Assembly: GCA_963831645.1 (NCBI GenBank) | Contig: CAWHQZ010000009.1 | Coordinates: 295,912 to 359,911 of the forward strand | Origin: CAWHQZ01 sp963831645 | GTDB taxonomy: Bacteria; Pseudomonadota; Alphaproteobacteria; Rhizobiales; Aestuariivirgaceae | Direction of reading: 5' to 3' | Length of the DNA stretch: 64,000 bases | Shown: piece after piece, positions 18,297-27,543 of the stretch | Position numbering within the stretch: position 1 is the first letter of the stretch | How the letters are laid out: every line of letters starts with the position of its first letter | Translations under genes and position numbers: made by a program | The notes under the pieces: model-generated | Database searches by the model: none | What the model was told of the DNA's origin: nothing | The model's input: only the letters and a program-made list of their open reading frames with translations

Positions 18297-18941
18297 TCAC
18301 TGCTGGGCCTCGAACTTCAAGAGGTCGCGGACCACCGGTACGAGCGCTTCTCCGAGCGCCCTGGTGTTGGCGGCATCGAGATGGACTCCATCTGCAGGGT
18401 CGGCGCTCGCGACCGTCGCAGCATCGAAGAAGTATGCTCCTTTGAGTTTTGCGAGCTGCTCGTAGTGGCGGGCAAACTTCCGACTTTCTTCGACCGCATG
18501 GCCGAACAGGGCTTCAAACTCTTCATTCCGGGTTTTCGCCAAGTGCGGCGGCGCAATGATGAGCAGCTGCGGTTTTTCGTACATCTCGTTGTAGAGGAAT
18601 GTCTGAACGATCTCGACCAGCCGCTCGCAACCCCACATGGCCTCGACGGCGCGAAAGCGCTTCAGGTCATTGGTGCCGAGCATGATGATCACCAGATCGA
18701 GGGGCTGGTGGGTCGCCAGCAGCATGGGCAGCGCCACCGCACCGTTCCGGCACTCGAATACCGTCGGATCCTCGTGCACGGTCATGCGGCCGTTTTGCCC
18801 CTCTTCGATCACGCGGGCCCCGCCGTGCAGACCTGCGGCAAGCGCATTCGGCCAGCGATCGGCGAACGAGTGACGACCGAGGGTCACAGCATCGGCGCCC
18901 CAGGTAAGCGAATCCCCGAACGCGAGAATGGACTTCATCAT
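18297..18941 (-). CDS. SGNH/GDSL-family hydrolase
   Basis: 214 residues from the ATG at 18941 (an earlier TTG is possible). The catalytic blocks are visible: block I FGDSLTWG with the nucleophile Ser, block II ARVIEEGQNGRM, block III IIMLGTNDLKR and block V DGVHLDAANTRALGEAL with the Asp and His. The family hydrolyses esters or acyl groups, and the substrate is unknown. No signal peptide is evident, so it is probably cytoplasmic. It sits between pdhC and lpdA in the same orientation. Confidence 0.88.
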   Translation of the reverse strand: MMKSILAFGDSLTWGADAVTLGRHSFADRWPNALAAGLHGGARVIEEGQNGRMTVHEDPTVFECRNGAVALPMLLATHQPLDLVIIMLGTNDLKRFRAVEAMWGCERLVEIVQTFLYNEMYEKPQLLIIAPPHLAKTRNEEFEALFGHAVEESRKFARHYEQLAKLKGAYFFDAATVASADPADGVHLDAANTRALGEALVPVVRDLLKFEAQQ

Positions 18942-18968
18942 CGTGTTTGCTGGCAACGGGCGGCGATC

Positions 18969-20285
18969 TCACACCAGCATGAGACCTGGCTCCTCGATGT
19001 AGGCCCTGAAGGCGCCGAGCAGCTCCGCACCCAGGGCCCCATCGACGGCGCGATGGTCCGTGGAAAGAGTGACGCTCATCCTGTGCTCGATGACGATGTC
19101 CTCGCCGCGCACAACGGCACGGCGCTCTCCAGCCCCGACGGCAAGAATCGTGGCGTGGGGCGGGTTGATCACGGCGGCAAAGTTGGTGACCCCGTACATG
19201 CCGAGGTTGGATACGGCAGCCGAGCCGCCCTGGTATTCATGGGGCAGAAGCTTGCGATTGCGGGCCCGCGCGGCATAGTCTTTCATTTCACTCGAGATCT
19301 GCGCGAGTCCCTTGCTTTCCGCTTTGCGCACGACGGGCGTGATGAGGCCACCGGGAATTGCGACTGCGACGCCCACGTCGGCATGCTTGTGCTTCACCAT
19401 CGCCGCCTCCGTCCACGACGCGTTGGCGTCCGGCACTTTCATCAACGCCATGGCGAGCGCCTTGATGACGAAATCATTGACGGAGATCTTCCAGGAAGCG
19501 ACACCGTCTTTGCTCCTGGGCGCCTGGCCGTTTAATTTCTCGCGCAACGCCAGCAGCTGCTCAAGCGAGCAGTCCATTGAAAGATAGAAGTGCGGGACGG
19601 TCTGCTTCGATTCGGTAAGCCGGCGGGCGACGATCCTGCGCACGCTGTCGTGCGGCACCAGTTCGAAGGAGCCTGGCTCGAACAGCTTGAGTATCTGTTC
19701 GTCGGACATCGGCGCGGCCGTCCCCGCCGCAGCCGGGGCCGGCGGCAGCACCGCGCGCCGGGCGCCGGAGCTCACGGCTTCAATATCGCGGGCTATGATG
19801 CGGCCCCTCGGGCCGGAACCCTTCACGGCGGCGAGCTCCAGGCCTCTCTCCCTGGCAAGACGGCGGGCAAGCGGCGATACAAAAAGGCGGGCGCCGTTCG
19901 CCTTCTCGGCAGACGGCTCTGCACTCACGGCTTCAGTCGAAGGTGTTTGCGAAGCGGGCTTGGCCGGCTTTCGTGGGTCAGCGGCGGCAGGCGGCGGAAG
20001 CCCTGATTTCCCGGGGGCGGCAGATATCTCGGCTGCACTTTCGCCCTCGCCCAGAAGCACGGCAATCAGACTGTTGACCGCCACCTCGTCGGTGCCTTCG
20101 GGTACGACAATTTTTCCAAGCGTGCCCTCGTCGATGGACTCAACCTCCATGGTGGCCTTATCGGTCTCGATCTCGGCAATCACGTCACCCGGGCGTACGC
20201 GGTCGCCCTCCTTCTTCAGCCATTTCGAGAGCTTGCCTTTTTCCATGGTCGGGGAAAGCGCCGGCATGAGGATGTTGGTCGGCAT
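18969..20285 (-). CDS. pdhC: Pyruvate dehydrogenase E2, dihydrolipoyllysine acetyltransferase
   Basis: 438 residues, starting MPTNILMPALSPTMEKG. Lipoyl domain at about 1-80 with the lipoylated Lys in ETDKATMEVES; a Pro/Ala linker; the E1/E3-binding domain near 130-170 (FVSPLARRLARERGLELAAV then GPRGRIIARDI); and the catalytic domain from about 215, ending with the active-site DHRAVDGALGAELL. It transfers acetyl groups from the E1-bound intermediate to CoA. The start lies nine bases after the pdhB stop, so the genes are co-transcribed. Confidence 0.95.
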   Translation of the reverse strand: MPTNILMPALSPTMEKGKLSKWLKKEGDRVRPGDVIAEIETDKATMEVESIDEGTLGKIVVPEGTDEVAVNSLIAVLLGEGESAAEISAAPGKSGLPPPAAADPRKPAKPASQTPSTEAVSAEPSAEKANGARLFVSPLARRLARERGLELAAVKGSGPRGRIIARDIEAVSSGARRAVLPPAPAAAGTAAPMSDEQILKLFEPGSFELVPHDSVRRIVARRLTESKQTVPHFYLSMDCSLEQLLALREKLNGQAPRSKDGVASWKISVNDFVIKALAMALMKVPDANASWTEAAMVKHKHADVGVAVAIPGGLITPVVRKAESKGLAQISSEMKDYAARARNRKLLPHEYQGGSAAVSNLGMYGVTNFAAVINPPHATILAVGAGERRAVVRGEDIVIEHRMSVTLSTDHRAVDGALGAELLGAFRAYIEEPGLMLV

Positions 20286-20293
20286 CGGCTTTC

Positions 20294-21662
20294 TCACACG
20301 TAGAGAGTTGACTTCGCCGCAGCCACCACTTCATCGATATTCGGCAGCGCAAGCTTCTCGAGATTGGCAGCGTACGGCATGGGCACGTCCCTGCCGGTTA
20401 CGCGCACTACCGGGCCATCGAGATGGTCGAAGGCGCGCGTCATGAGCTGGGCAGCGATTTCGGACCCCACCGAACCCTGTGGCCAACCCTCCTCTACGGT
20501 TACGCAGCGGTTGGTTTTCCTCACGCTTTCGATAACGCTCTCGATATCCATTGGTCGCAGGGAGCGCAAATCGATTACCTCAACCTCGATGCCTTCGCTG
20601 GCCAGCTTGTCGGCGGCACCCGAGAGCGTAGGTCATGCCGATGGAAAAGGAGACGATGGTGACGTGCCTTCCGGGCCGGGCGATCCTCGCCTTGCCGATC
20701 GGCACGACCCAGTCATCCAGCTTCGGTACATCGAACGTCTTGCCGTAGAGAATTTCGTTCTCGAGGAAGATCACCGGGTTTGAATCCCGGATCGCAGACT
20801 TGAGCAACCCTTTCGCATCGGCTGAGGAATATGGAGCCACGACCTTGAGGCCGGGTATCTGGCTGTACAAAGCCGAGAAATCATGACTGTGCTGCGCCGC
20901 CACCCGCGCCGCAGCACCGTTGGGGCCCCGAAACACGATGGGGCAGCCGAGCTGGCCGCCCGCCATATACAGTGTCTTGGCAGCCGAATTGATGATGTGG
21001 TCGATGGCCTGCAGCGCGAAGTTGAAGGTCATGAATTCAACGATCGGGCGCAACCCCGCGAAGGCCGCCCCGGTCGCAAGACCCGCGAAACCCATTTCCG
21101 TTATCGGCGTGTCGACGATGCGCTTGGGCCCGAATTCATCGAGGAGGCCCTGACTCACCTTGTAGGCGCCCTGGTATTGCCCAACCTCCTCGCCGATCAG
21201 GAACACATTGGCGTCCCGCTTCATTTCCTCGCGCATGGCGTCGCGCAGCGCTTCGCGCACCGTCATCGGCACCATTTCGGTGCCGGCAGGAACATCCGGA
21301 TCAACCGCCAGGCGGACAGGAACAGGCACCGGCGGGGGTGCGGGGAGTGCAGCTGGGGGTTGGGCCGCAGGTTTGACCGACTTGGGTTGCGGCTTAGCCT
21401 CGGCGCCCGACTTCGCCTCACCCTCGCCGAGGATCATCGCGATCGGCGTGTTTACCTTCACGTTTTCGGTGCCCTCGGCGATCAGGATGTCGGCGACCTT
21501 GCCTTCGTCGACCGCCTCGACTTCCATTGTCGCCTTGTCGGTTTCGATCTCGGCGATGACGTCGCCCGATTTTACCTGATCACCGACCCTGACGTGCCAC
21601 TTGGCGATCTTTCCCTCTTCCATCGTCGGCGAGAGGGCCGGCATCAGGATTTGCGGCGCCAT
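20294..21662 (-). CDS. pdhB: Pyruvate dehydrogenase E1 beta with N-terminal lipoyl domain, broken by one extra base
   Basis: E1 beta subunit that forms the thiamine diphosphate active site with PdhA. An N-terminal lipoyl domain (MAPQILMPALSPTMEEGK, lipoyl Lys in ETDKATMEVEAVDEG) precedes the E1-beta body, as is typical of alphaproteobacteria. The body shows MGFAGLATGAAFAGLRPIVE and GPNGAAARVAAQHSHDFSAL. The frame breaks inside the C run at 20619-20621: removing one C restores ALGAADKLASEGIEVEVIDL and the rest (RPMDIESVIESVRKTNR, VGSEIAAQLM). Corrected length is about 455 residues. Confidence 0.94.
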
Positions 21663-21682
21663 GTCGATATTCCAGCTTCAAC

Positions 21683-22705
21683 TCACGCGTTGACGTAGAC
21701 GTCGGTCCACAGCTCGGAGTCATCGGGTTCCGGATCGGACTGGGCGAACTCGGCCGCTTCGGTCACCGTGGCGCGGATATCGGCATCGATTTTCTTGAGT
21801 TCCTCCTCGCTGGCATGGTTTGCATCCAGCATGCGCTGCTTCACCTGCTCGATCGGATCGTTCTCCTCGCGCATTTTCTGCACTTCATCCTTGCTGCGGT
21901 ACTTTGCCGGGTCCGACATGGAGTGGCCGCGGTAGCGATAGGTCATCATTTCGAGCACGTAGGGGCCATTGCCGGCGCGACCGTTGGCGACAGCCTTGTC
22001 ACCGGCCGCCTTCACCGCACGGACGTCCATGCCGTCGACCTGCTCGCCTGGAATGCCAAAGGCCGCGCCGCGGGTATAGAGCTGCTCAGCTTTGGCGGCC
22101 GAACGCGAAACTACCGTTCCCATGGCGTAGCGGTTGTTTTCGATCACGTAGACGCACGGCAGCTTCCACAGCGAAGCCATGTTGAAGCTCTCGTAAACCT
22201 GGCCCTGATTGGCCGCACCCTCACCGAAGTACGTCAGGCACACGTTATCGTTGCCACGATAGTAGTTGGCAAAGGCAAGACCGGTACCAAGCGGCACCTG
22301 CGCGCCGACAATGCCGTGGCCGCCGTAGAAGTTCTTCTCGCGGCTGAACATGTGCATGGAGCCGCCTTTGCCGTGGGAGTAGCCGCCGCGCCTTCCGGTA
22401 AGTTCCGCCATCACACCCCGAGGGCTCATGCCGCATGCCAGCATATGCCCGTGGTCGCGATAGCTGGTGATGACCTGATCCCCCTCTTTCAGGGTCATTT
22501 GCATGCCCACCACCACCGCTTCCTGGCCGATATACAAATGGCAGAATCCACCGACCAGGCCCATGCCATAGAGTTGACCCGCCTTCTCCTCGAAACGGCG
22601 GATCAGCAGCATATCGCGGTAGGCTTTGAGTTCCTGATCTCGGGAGAACGGCTCAAAAACCTCTTCAGCATCGATGGACCGGCGGGTATGAGCGCGCGAC
22701 GCCAT
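21683..22705 (-). CDS. pdhA: Pyruvate dehydrogenase E1 alpha
   Basis: 340-residue thiamine-diphosphate-binding subunit. The ThDP/Mg motif is GEGAANQGQVYESFNMASLW ending in ENN about ten residues later, and the phosphorylation-loop region YRYRGHSMSDPAKYRSKDE is conserved. It starts the operon pdhA-pdhB-pdhC with a 20-base gap to pdhB. About 105 bases separate it from ftsB upstream, a likely place for a promoter. Catalyses decarboxylation of pyruvate and acetyl transfer to lipoyl groups. Confidence 0.96.
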   Translation of the reverse strand: MASRAHTRRSIDAEEVFEPFSRDQELKAYRDMLLIRRFEEKAGQLYGMGLVGGFCHLYIGQEAVVVGMQMTLKEGDQVITSYRDHGHMLACGMSPRGVMAELTGRRGGYSHGKGGSMHMFSREKNFYGGHGIVGAQVPLGTGLAFANYYRGNDNVCLTYFGEGAANQGQVYESFNMASLWKLPCVYVIENNRYAMGTVVSRSAAKAEQLYTRGAAFGIPGEQVDGMDVRAVKAAGDKAVANGRAGNGPYVLEMMTYRYRGHSMSDPAKYRSKDEVQKMREENDPIEQVKQRMLDANHASEEELKKIDADIRATVTEAAEFAQSDPEPDDSELWTDVYVNA

Positions 22706-22810
22706 GCTTATTCCTCTGTCGGGAGGTGCCTCAGGGCAGGATTTGGGATCATATCACCAATCAATAACTGGAATGTAGCAGGGGAAAGTGATAACTGGTA
22801 TTCAGTTTAT

Positions 22811-23119
22811 CTATCGGATATTACTATGTTTAATTTGGATAATAAGATCTCTCTTTCCGATATAGTGGAGCGTGCGGCGCGCGACCTCGTCCAGCATGTC
22901 GGGATCGATATGTTCCGGCCTCAGGAGAGCTACTTTCGCCTCGATGGCTTGGCGAACGGCAGTTTCGGTGGAGAGCTCGCCGGCCAATCGCTCCGCTTCC
23001 TCCTCGACTGCAGCGAGCGTGGCGCTGCTTCGCGATCCATAGAGGTAATGCCACCCGAAGTAGCCTTGAAGGAGAAGACAGAACGCCATTACCACAAGGT
23101 CGAAAAGGTATTTTCGCAT
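22811..23119 (-). CDS. ftsB: FtsB/DivIC-type septum formation protein
   Basis: 102 residues from MRKYLFDLVVMAF at 23119 (an upstream in-frame ATG adds eight residues). One membrane helix at about 5-25 is followed by a predicted coiled coil (AAVEEEAERLAGELSTETAV) and a short C-terminal segment PDMLDEVARRTLHYI. This is the DivIC/FtsB layout: a bitopic divisome protein that partners FtsL and FtsQ. Its place between eno and pdhA is usual in Hyphomicrobiales, although here the regulator and permease genes sit between it and eno. Confidence 0.85.
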   Translation of the reverse strand: MRKYLFDLVVMAFCLLLQGYFGWHYLYGSRSSATLAAVEEEAERLAGELSTETAVRQAIEAKVALLRPEHIDPDMLDEVARRTLHYIGKRDLIIQIKHSNIR

Positions 23120-23221
23120 TAGCTCCGGATCTCCCGAGCGCACGGTAGTAGGAAAAAGTTAACGGTGTTGGTCAGCGTTCCATATTGGAGCGCCGGCTTG
23201 CGCTGCTGAACGGCCGACATT

Positions 23222-23242
23222 ATGTAACTGGCGGAGTTACAT
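23222..23242 (+). promoter_or_regulatory. Palindromic operator-like site before the Rrf2 gene
   Basis: Eight-base perfect arms ATGTAACT and AGTTACAT flank a five-base spacer GGCGG. The site ends four bases before the ATG of the Rrf2-family gene and resembles the ATGTAAC-type half sites bound by redox-sensing repressors. Self-repression is the simplest reading. Confidence 0.65.
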
Positions 23243-23245
23243 TCG

Positions 23246-23662
23246 ATGCTGGGCAGCAGCCGCTTCGTCATTGGAATTCACGTCCTGGCTATCTTGGCGC
23301 GATTCCCGAATCGCGAACTGGTGTGCTCGACGTTCATCGCCAGGAGCGTGAACACAAATCCGGTCGTCATCCGACGCCTGATGTCGAATCTGGAGGCGCA
23401 TGGCATGGTCCGCTCCGTCGCTGGTCGCGGCGGCGGCTTTGCACTGTCGCGTCCGGCTCACCAGATCACCCTGCAGGAGGTTTTCTCGGCTCTCGAGGGT
23501 GACGAGCTCTTTCGCCGGCGGGCCAAACAGCCGTGCATGGAGTGCCCGGTTGGCGCTTCCATCGCCCGGGCTATCGCCCGGCCTCTCAGGGCGGCGGAGG
23601 ATGCCATGAACGCCGCGCTTTCGCGCACGACCCTCAAGGATGTCGTAGCGGCCATTCCTTAA
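23246..23662 (+). CDS. Rrf2-family transcriptional regulator
   Basis: 138 residues with a winged helix at the N-terminus (STFIARSVNTNPVVIRRLMS, GMVRSVAGRGGGFALSRPAH), the Rrf2 signature. Members sense iron-sulfur clusters, nitric oxide or thiols. Here cysteines occur at about residue 28 (LVCSTF) and in CMEC at about 97-100; the three-cysteine cluster pattern of IscR or NsrR is not complete, so a YwnA/HypR-like thiol sensor is also possible. A perfect inverted repeat overlaps its upstream region. Its nearest neighbours are ftsB (divergent) and the SLC13 gene (convergent). Confidence 0.88.
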   Translation: MLGSSRFVIGIHVLAILARFPNRELVCSTFIARSVNTNPVVIRRLMSNLEAHGMVRSVAGRGGGFALSRPAHQITLQEVFSALEGDELFRRRAKQPCMECPVGASIARAIARPLRAAEDAMNAALSRTTLKDVVAAIP

Positions 23663-23724
23663 GCTGATGCGTTGTCCGGCGAGGTTTGTCGCGCTGGTTG
23701 CCGCCCTTGAGCGGTCGCAGCCGC

Positions 23725-25497
23725 TTATAGAGGCCACACCCTCGGTACGAGCACGATGGCGATGATGAAGATCAGCACGGTCAGCGGCATCCCGACTTTG
23801 AAGAAGTCTGCAAAGCGGTACTTGCCGGGTCCATAGACCATCAGGCAGGAAGGCTCGAGGGGCGTCAGGTAGGAGCAACTCGCGGCAACCACGACCATCA
23901 TGGCGAAAGCGCGCGGGTTGTGGCCGAGTTGCAGCGCCGTTTGCAGAGCCACTGGAAGAATCACGATTGCTGCGGCCTGGTTCGACATGATCTGGGTGAG
24001 CAGCACCGTGAGGAGAAAGAAGCCTGCAAGGATCAGCAGCGAATGATCCTTGCCGGTAAAGCCGATTAGCTGGCTCGCCAGGTATTCTCCGGCGCCGCTC
24101 GCTTCCATGGCGGCACCTGCCGAAAGCAGGGAGCCGATGAGTATGATCGCCTTCCACTCGACCTCGCGGTAGGCCTCCTCAGGCGATACGCAACGCGTCA
24201 ACAGCATGACAAAAGCGCCCGAGATGACCGCGACCGCCACTGACGCTACGCCCATTGCGGCCGAGGTTAGCGCCGCGGCAAAGATCACGATAGCCAGCGG
24301 CGCGAGCTTCACTTTCAGCCGGGTCGGATCGACCCCGCCGAATATATTGAACAGATTGCCTTCTTCCAGCGCCTTCACGTTCTCCGGCGATCCTTGCAGC
24401 AGCAATACGTCTCCAAGGCGCAGTCTTATCTCGCTGAGCTTACGGCGCATCGGCCCGCCGGGCCTGTTGATCCCCAGGACCAGAAGTCCATAGCGGTCTT
24501 TGAACTCGGCGCTCGTCAGCGTGTGGCCGATCAGCGGCGAGCCGGGTAGAAGGACGCCTTCGACGACCGCCAATTCCTCGGTGGGTGTTTCCGGATCGGC
24601 GAGATGGGCATCGGCCTTGAGTTCTACGCCCGGTATCTCCTTCACCCTGAGCACGTCGGTGCGCAATCCTTCCAGCACGACGAGATCACCGGCGCGCAGC
24701 TTGGTGCGGCTGCGAACGCTGGCAAGCGATTTGCCGGCGCGCACGATCTTGACAACGACGAGCCCGGAATTCCGGCCAATACGCGATTCGCCGATGGTCT
24801 TGGCGATCAACGGAGACTGCTCAAGCACTACGACATCCGCTTGATATTTGCGGTGACCGATATCGGGAGCCGGTTTCTGACTGCTGCGCGCCGGGATCAG
24901 TCTTGTGCCGACCGACCACATATAGATCAGCCCGGCCACGGCAATGGGAATGCCGACCGGCGCCATCTCGAACATGCCGATCGCCGGAAGGCCGCGCTCG
25001 GTCATGAGCCCGCTTGCCACGATGTTGGTCGAGGTGCTGATCAGAGTGACCGAACTTGTCACGATCGACGCGAACGCCAACGGCAAGAGATATTTCGAAG
25101 CACTGATCTCCTTCTTCTTGGCAAAACCGAGCACCACCGGAAGGAAAAATGCCGTGGCGGCCGTATTGCTGATAAATGCCGAAAGAGTGGCAACCGAGAC
25201 GAGGATGGTCGGAAGCAGCAAGTAGGTCGACCTGCCGGCGTAGTCGAGGATGGCTCTACCGGCGATATCGACCACACCGGTGTTTGCGAGCCCTGCCGTC
25301 ATGATTAGAAGCCCCAGGATCATGATTACGGTGTCACTGGAAAAGCCGGCGAATGCCTCACTCGGCGCGAGGAGCCCCGAAGTTGTGAATGCCAACATTA
25401 CCCCAAGGGCGATAACGTCGGCCGATAGGCGTTCCCAGGCGAAGAGCACCACTGCCACTGCAATGATGGCAAGACAGATGGCGATTTCGGGGGTCAT
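23725..25497 (-). CDS. SLC13-family permease with paired TrkA-C domains
   Basis: 590 residues starting MTPEIAICLAIIAV (an earlier TTG is less likely). N-terminal and C-terminal membrane blocks of the divalent anion/Na+ symporter family enclose two RCK-C (TrkA-C) domains at about 210-290 and 300-380 (GRNSGLVVVKIVRAGKSLA, DRYGLLVLGINRPGG). Conserved SNT/SNQ elements are seen in SAFISNTAATAFFLP and TQIMSNQAAAIVILP. Proteins of this build transport sulfate, dicarboxylates or similar anions; the substrate is unknown. It converges with the Rrf2 gene. Confidence 0.85.
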   Translation of the reverse strand: MTPEIAICLAIIAVAVVLFAWERLSADVIALGVMLAFTTSGLLAPSEAFAGFSSDTVIMILGLLIMTAGLANTGVVDIAGRAILDYAGRSTYLLLPTILVSVATLSAFISNTAATAFFLPVVLGFAKKKEISASKYLLPLAFASIVTSSVTLISTSTNIVASGLMTERGLPAIGMFEMAPVGIPIAVAGLIYMWSVGTRLIPARSSQKPAPDIGHRKYQADVVVLEQSPLIAKTIGESRIGRNSGLVVVKIVRAGKSLASVRSRTKLRAGDLVVLEGLRTDVLRVKEIPGVELKADAHLADPETPTEELAVVEGVLLPGSPLIGHTLTSAEFKDRYGLLVLGINRPGGPMRRKLSEIRLRLGDVLLLQGSPENVKALEEGNLFNIFGGVDPTRLKVKLAPLAIVIFAAALTSAAMGVASVAVAVISGAFVMLLTRCVSPEEAYREVEWKAIILIGSLLSAGAAMEASGAGEYLASQLIGFTGKDHSLLILAGFFLLTVLLTQIMSNQAAAIVILPVALQTALQLGHNPRAFAMMVVVAASCSYLTPLEPSCLMVYGPGKYRFADFFKVGMPLTVLIFIIAIVLVPRVWPL

Positions 25498-25518
25498 GTT
25501 TGCCGCCGGCAAGTCTTA

Positions 25519-26205
25519 CTAGCGCTCGCTGGTGGTCAGCAGCTCCAGGTCGCCGATAACCGTGTCGCCAGCGCCGGCACGGGCAGCAATGCGGATCCAG
25601 GCACCCTTTCCTACGGCGGGCGGAATTGAAAACCTCTGGACGCCGCCTTGGCCAGACAGCTCGAGCGTCGTGACCGGGCGCCCGGCGCCTTCCATCGTAC
25701 CCGATGGCAGCACCATCACTTCGATCTTCGCAGGGCTTAGCCCACCCACCTCGCCGGAATCGATCTGCAGACCAGAGATTGTGACCGGCTCGGCAAACGG
25801 AAACTCGATGATGAAGTCGATATCGGTCGCGGGCCGCACGAGCTTGAGGTAGGTGCCGGGGTTGCCGTCAAACAGTTCCGCGAGAGCGTAGCGCTGCGGC
25901 GTATCGATGCCTGTCGCCGCCAGGAAGCGCGACTTGTGGAGCGATGCCACGGGCAGGCCGGCCGGTTCCGTGAGACGGGCCTCGGTAACGTTAAGTGGCA
26001 CAGCCGGCTGGCTACCGGTCTTGCTCTCCGACGCCACGGTTTCAGACCCGCCGCTTTGCTCCGACGCAGCACGGGCGGGCGATGAAACCTCAACCTTGAC
26101 CTCGACCGGCCGCTCATCGCGCCGCAAGGCCTGCATGCCCGTGAAGACGACGCCCGCCACCGCGCACAGGGCGGAGACGAGCAGATACAGGCTCCTGGCA
26201 TGCAT
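25519..26205 (-). CDS. Hypothetical membrane-anchored protein with a C-terminal beta-rich domain
   Basis: 228 residues. An N-terminal hydrophobic segment (LYLLVSALCAVAGVVFTGM) anchors or exports the protein; residues 30-75 are polar and low in complexity; from about 90 a beta-rich part (ATDIDFIIEFPFAEPVTISG, GGVQRFSIPPAVG) looks like a discoidin/F5-F8-type carbohydrate-binding fold, a call made by pattern only. It lies between eno and the permease, reads with both, and starts 14 bases after the eno stop, so it is probably on the same message as eno. Confidence 0.6.
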   Translation of the reverse strand: MHARSLYLLVSALCAVAGVVFTGMQALRRDERPVEVKVEVSSPARAASEQSGGSETVASESKTGSQPAVPLNVTEARLTEPAGLPVASLHKSRFLAATGIDTPQRYALAELFDGNPGTYLKLVRPATDIDFIIEFPFAEPVTISGLQIDSGEVGGLSPAKIEVMVLPSGTMEGAGRPVTTLELSGQGGVQRFSIPPAVGKGAWIRIAARAGAGDTVIGDLELLTTSER

Positions 26206-26219
26206 GGGGCGGTTCCGGA

Positions 26220-27506
26220 TCAGCCTTTGGCTGCCTTTAGAGCTGCGCGCCCGGCATAAACAGCCTGTGCACCAAGCTCTTCTTCGATGCGGATGAGCTG
26301 ATTGTATTTCGCCGTCCTGTCGGACCGCGCAAGCGAGCCGGTTTTTATCTGCCCGCAGTTCGTGGCGACGGCCAAGTCGGAGATCGTTGTGTCTTCGGTC
26401 TCGCCGGAGCGGTGCGACATGACGGCGGTGTAGTTCGCCTTGTGCGCCATCTCCACGGCAGCGAATGTCTCGGTAAGCGAGCCGATCTGGTTCACCTTTA
26501 CGAGTATCGAGTTCGCAACTCCTTTGGCGATGCCCTCCTGCAGCCGTTTCGTGTTGGTGACGAAAAGATCGTCACCCACCAGCTGGCACCTGTCGCCGAG
26601 CGCCGCGGTCAGTTCTCGCCAGCCCGTCCAGTCGTCTTCGGCCATGCCATCCTCAATCGAGACGATGGGAAAGGCGTCTACCAGGTTCGTCAGGAACCGC
26701 ACCTGGGCGTCGATCGAGAGCTTCCTGCTTCCATCTTCATACACATAGGTTCCGGCCTTGAAGAATTCCGTTGCTGCGCAATCAAGCGCCAGACAGATAT
26801 CCTTTCCTGGACCATAGCGTGCGCTTTCGATGGCTTTGACAATGATTTCCAATGCCGCCTCGGCAGAGGGGAGGTCCGGCGCAAAGCCACCTTCATCGCC
26901 CACGTTCGTGTTGTGGCCGGACTTCTTGAGCGCGTTCCTGAGGGTGTGAAATACCTCCGAGCCCATTCGCACGGCTTCGGCGAGACTCGGCGCTCCCACC
27001 GGCAGGATCATGAATTCCTGAAAATCGATCCGGTTGTCGGCATGCGCGCCGCCGTTGATGATGTTCATCATCGGCACCGGCAGGGTCCGCGCGGCAGGAC
27101 CGCCGAGATAGCGGTAAAGAGGCAGCCGGGCGGCATTGCCGGCAGCCTTGGCGACCGCCAGCGACACGCCCAGAATGGCGTTGGCGCCAAGCCGCTGTTT
27201 GTTGGCGGTGCCGTCAAGCTCGATCATGGCGCGATCGATGGCGCCCTGGTCCTCCGCGGCCATCCCGGCCAGCCTTCCGGAAATCTCGCCGTTGACCGCG
27301 GCAACGGCGTTTCGCACTCCTTTCCCCAAGTAGCGCTCTCTGTCTCCGTCACGCAACTCGACGGCCTCATGGGCGCCCGTCGATGCGCCCGACGGCACTG
27401 CTGCGCGGCCGAAGGCACCGCCTTGCAAAGTCACGTCGACTTCGACCGTCGGATTGCCCCGGCTGTCGAGAATTTCACGAGCATGGATGGTAGCTATCCC
27501 GGTCAT
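26220..27506 (-). CDS. eno: Enolase
   Basis: 428-residue glycolytic enzyme converting 2-phosphoglycerate to phosphoenolpyruvate, also a degradosome partner in some bacteria. Conserved parts: AREILDSRGNPTVEVDV, VPSGASTGAHEAVELRD, NVGDEGGFAPDLPSAEAAL, ALDCAATEF, SIEDGMAEDDW (metal Asp/Glu), NQIGSLTE and the signature SHRSGETEDTTISDLAVA. Length and motifs are complete and no frame break is seen. The expected kdsA neighbour between pyrG and eno is absent; mscS and the pot genes lie there instead. Confidence 0.97.
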   Translation of the reverse strand: MTGIATIHAREILDSRGNPTVEVDVTLQGGAFGRAAVPSGASTGAHEAVELRDGDRERYLGKGVRNAVAAVNGEISGRLAGMAAEDQGAIDRAMIELDGTANKQRLGANAILGVSLAVAKAAGNAARLPLYRYLGGPAARTLPVPMMNIINGGAHADNRIDFQEFMILPVGAPSLAEAVRMGSEVFHTLRNALKKSGHNTNVGDEGGFAPDLPSAEAALEIIVKAIESARYGPGKDICLALDCAATEFFKAGTYVYEDGSRKLSIDAQVRFLTNLVDAFPIVSIEDGMAEDDWTGWRELTAALGDRCQLVGDDLFVTNTKRLQEGIAKGVANSILVKVNQIGSLTETFAAVEMAHKANYTAVMSHRSGETEDTTISDLAVATNCGQIKTGSLARSDRTAKYNQLIRIEEELGAQAVYAGRAALKAAKG

Positions 27507-27543
27507 CGAGCCTTCGGCGGTCGGCGTGGGTACGCTGTGGCTC

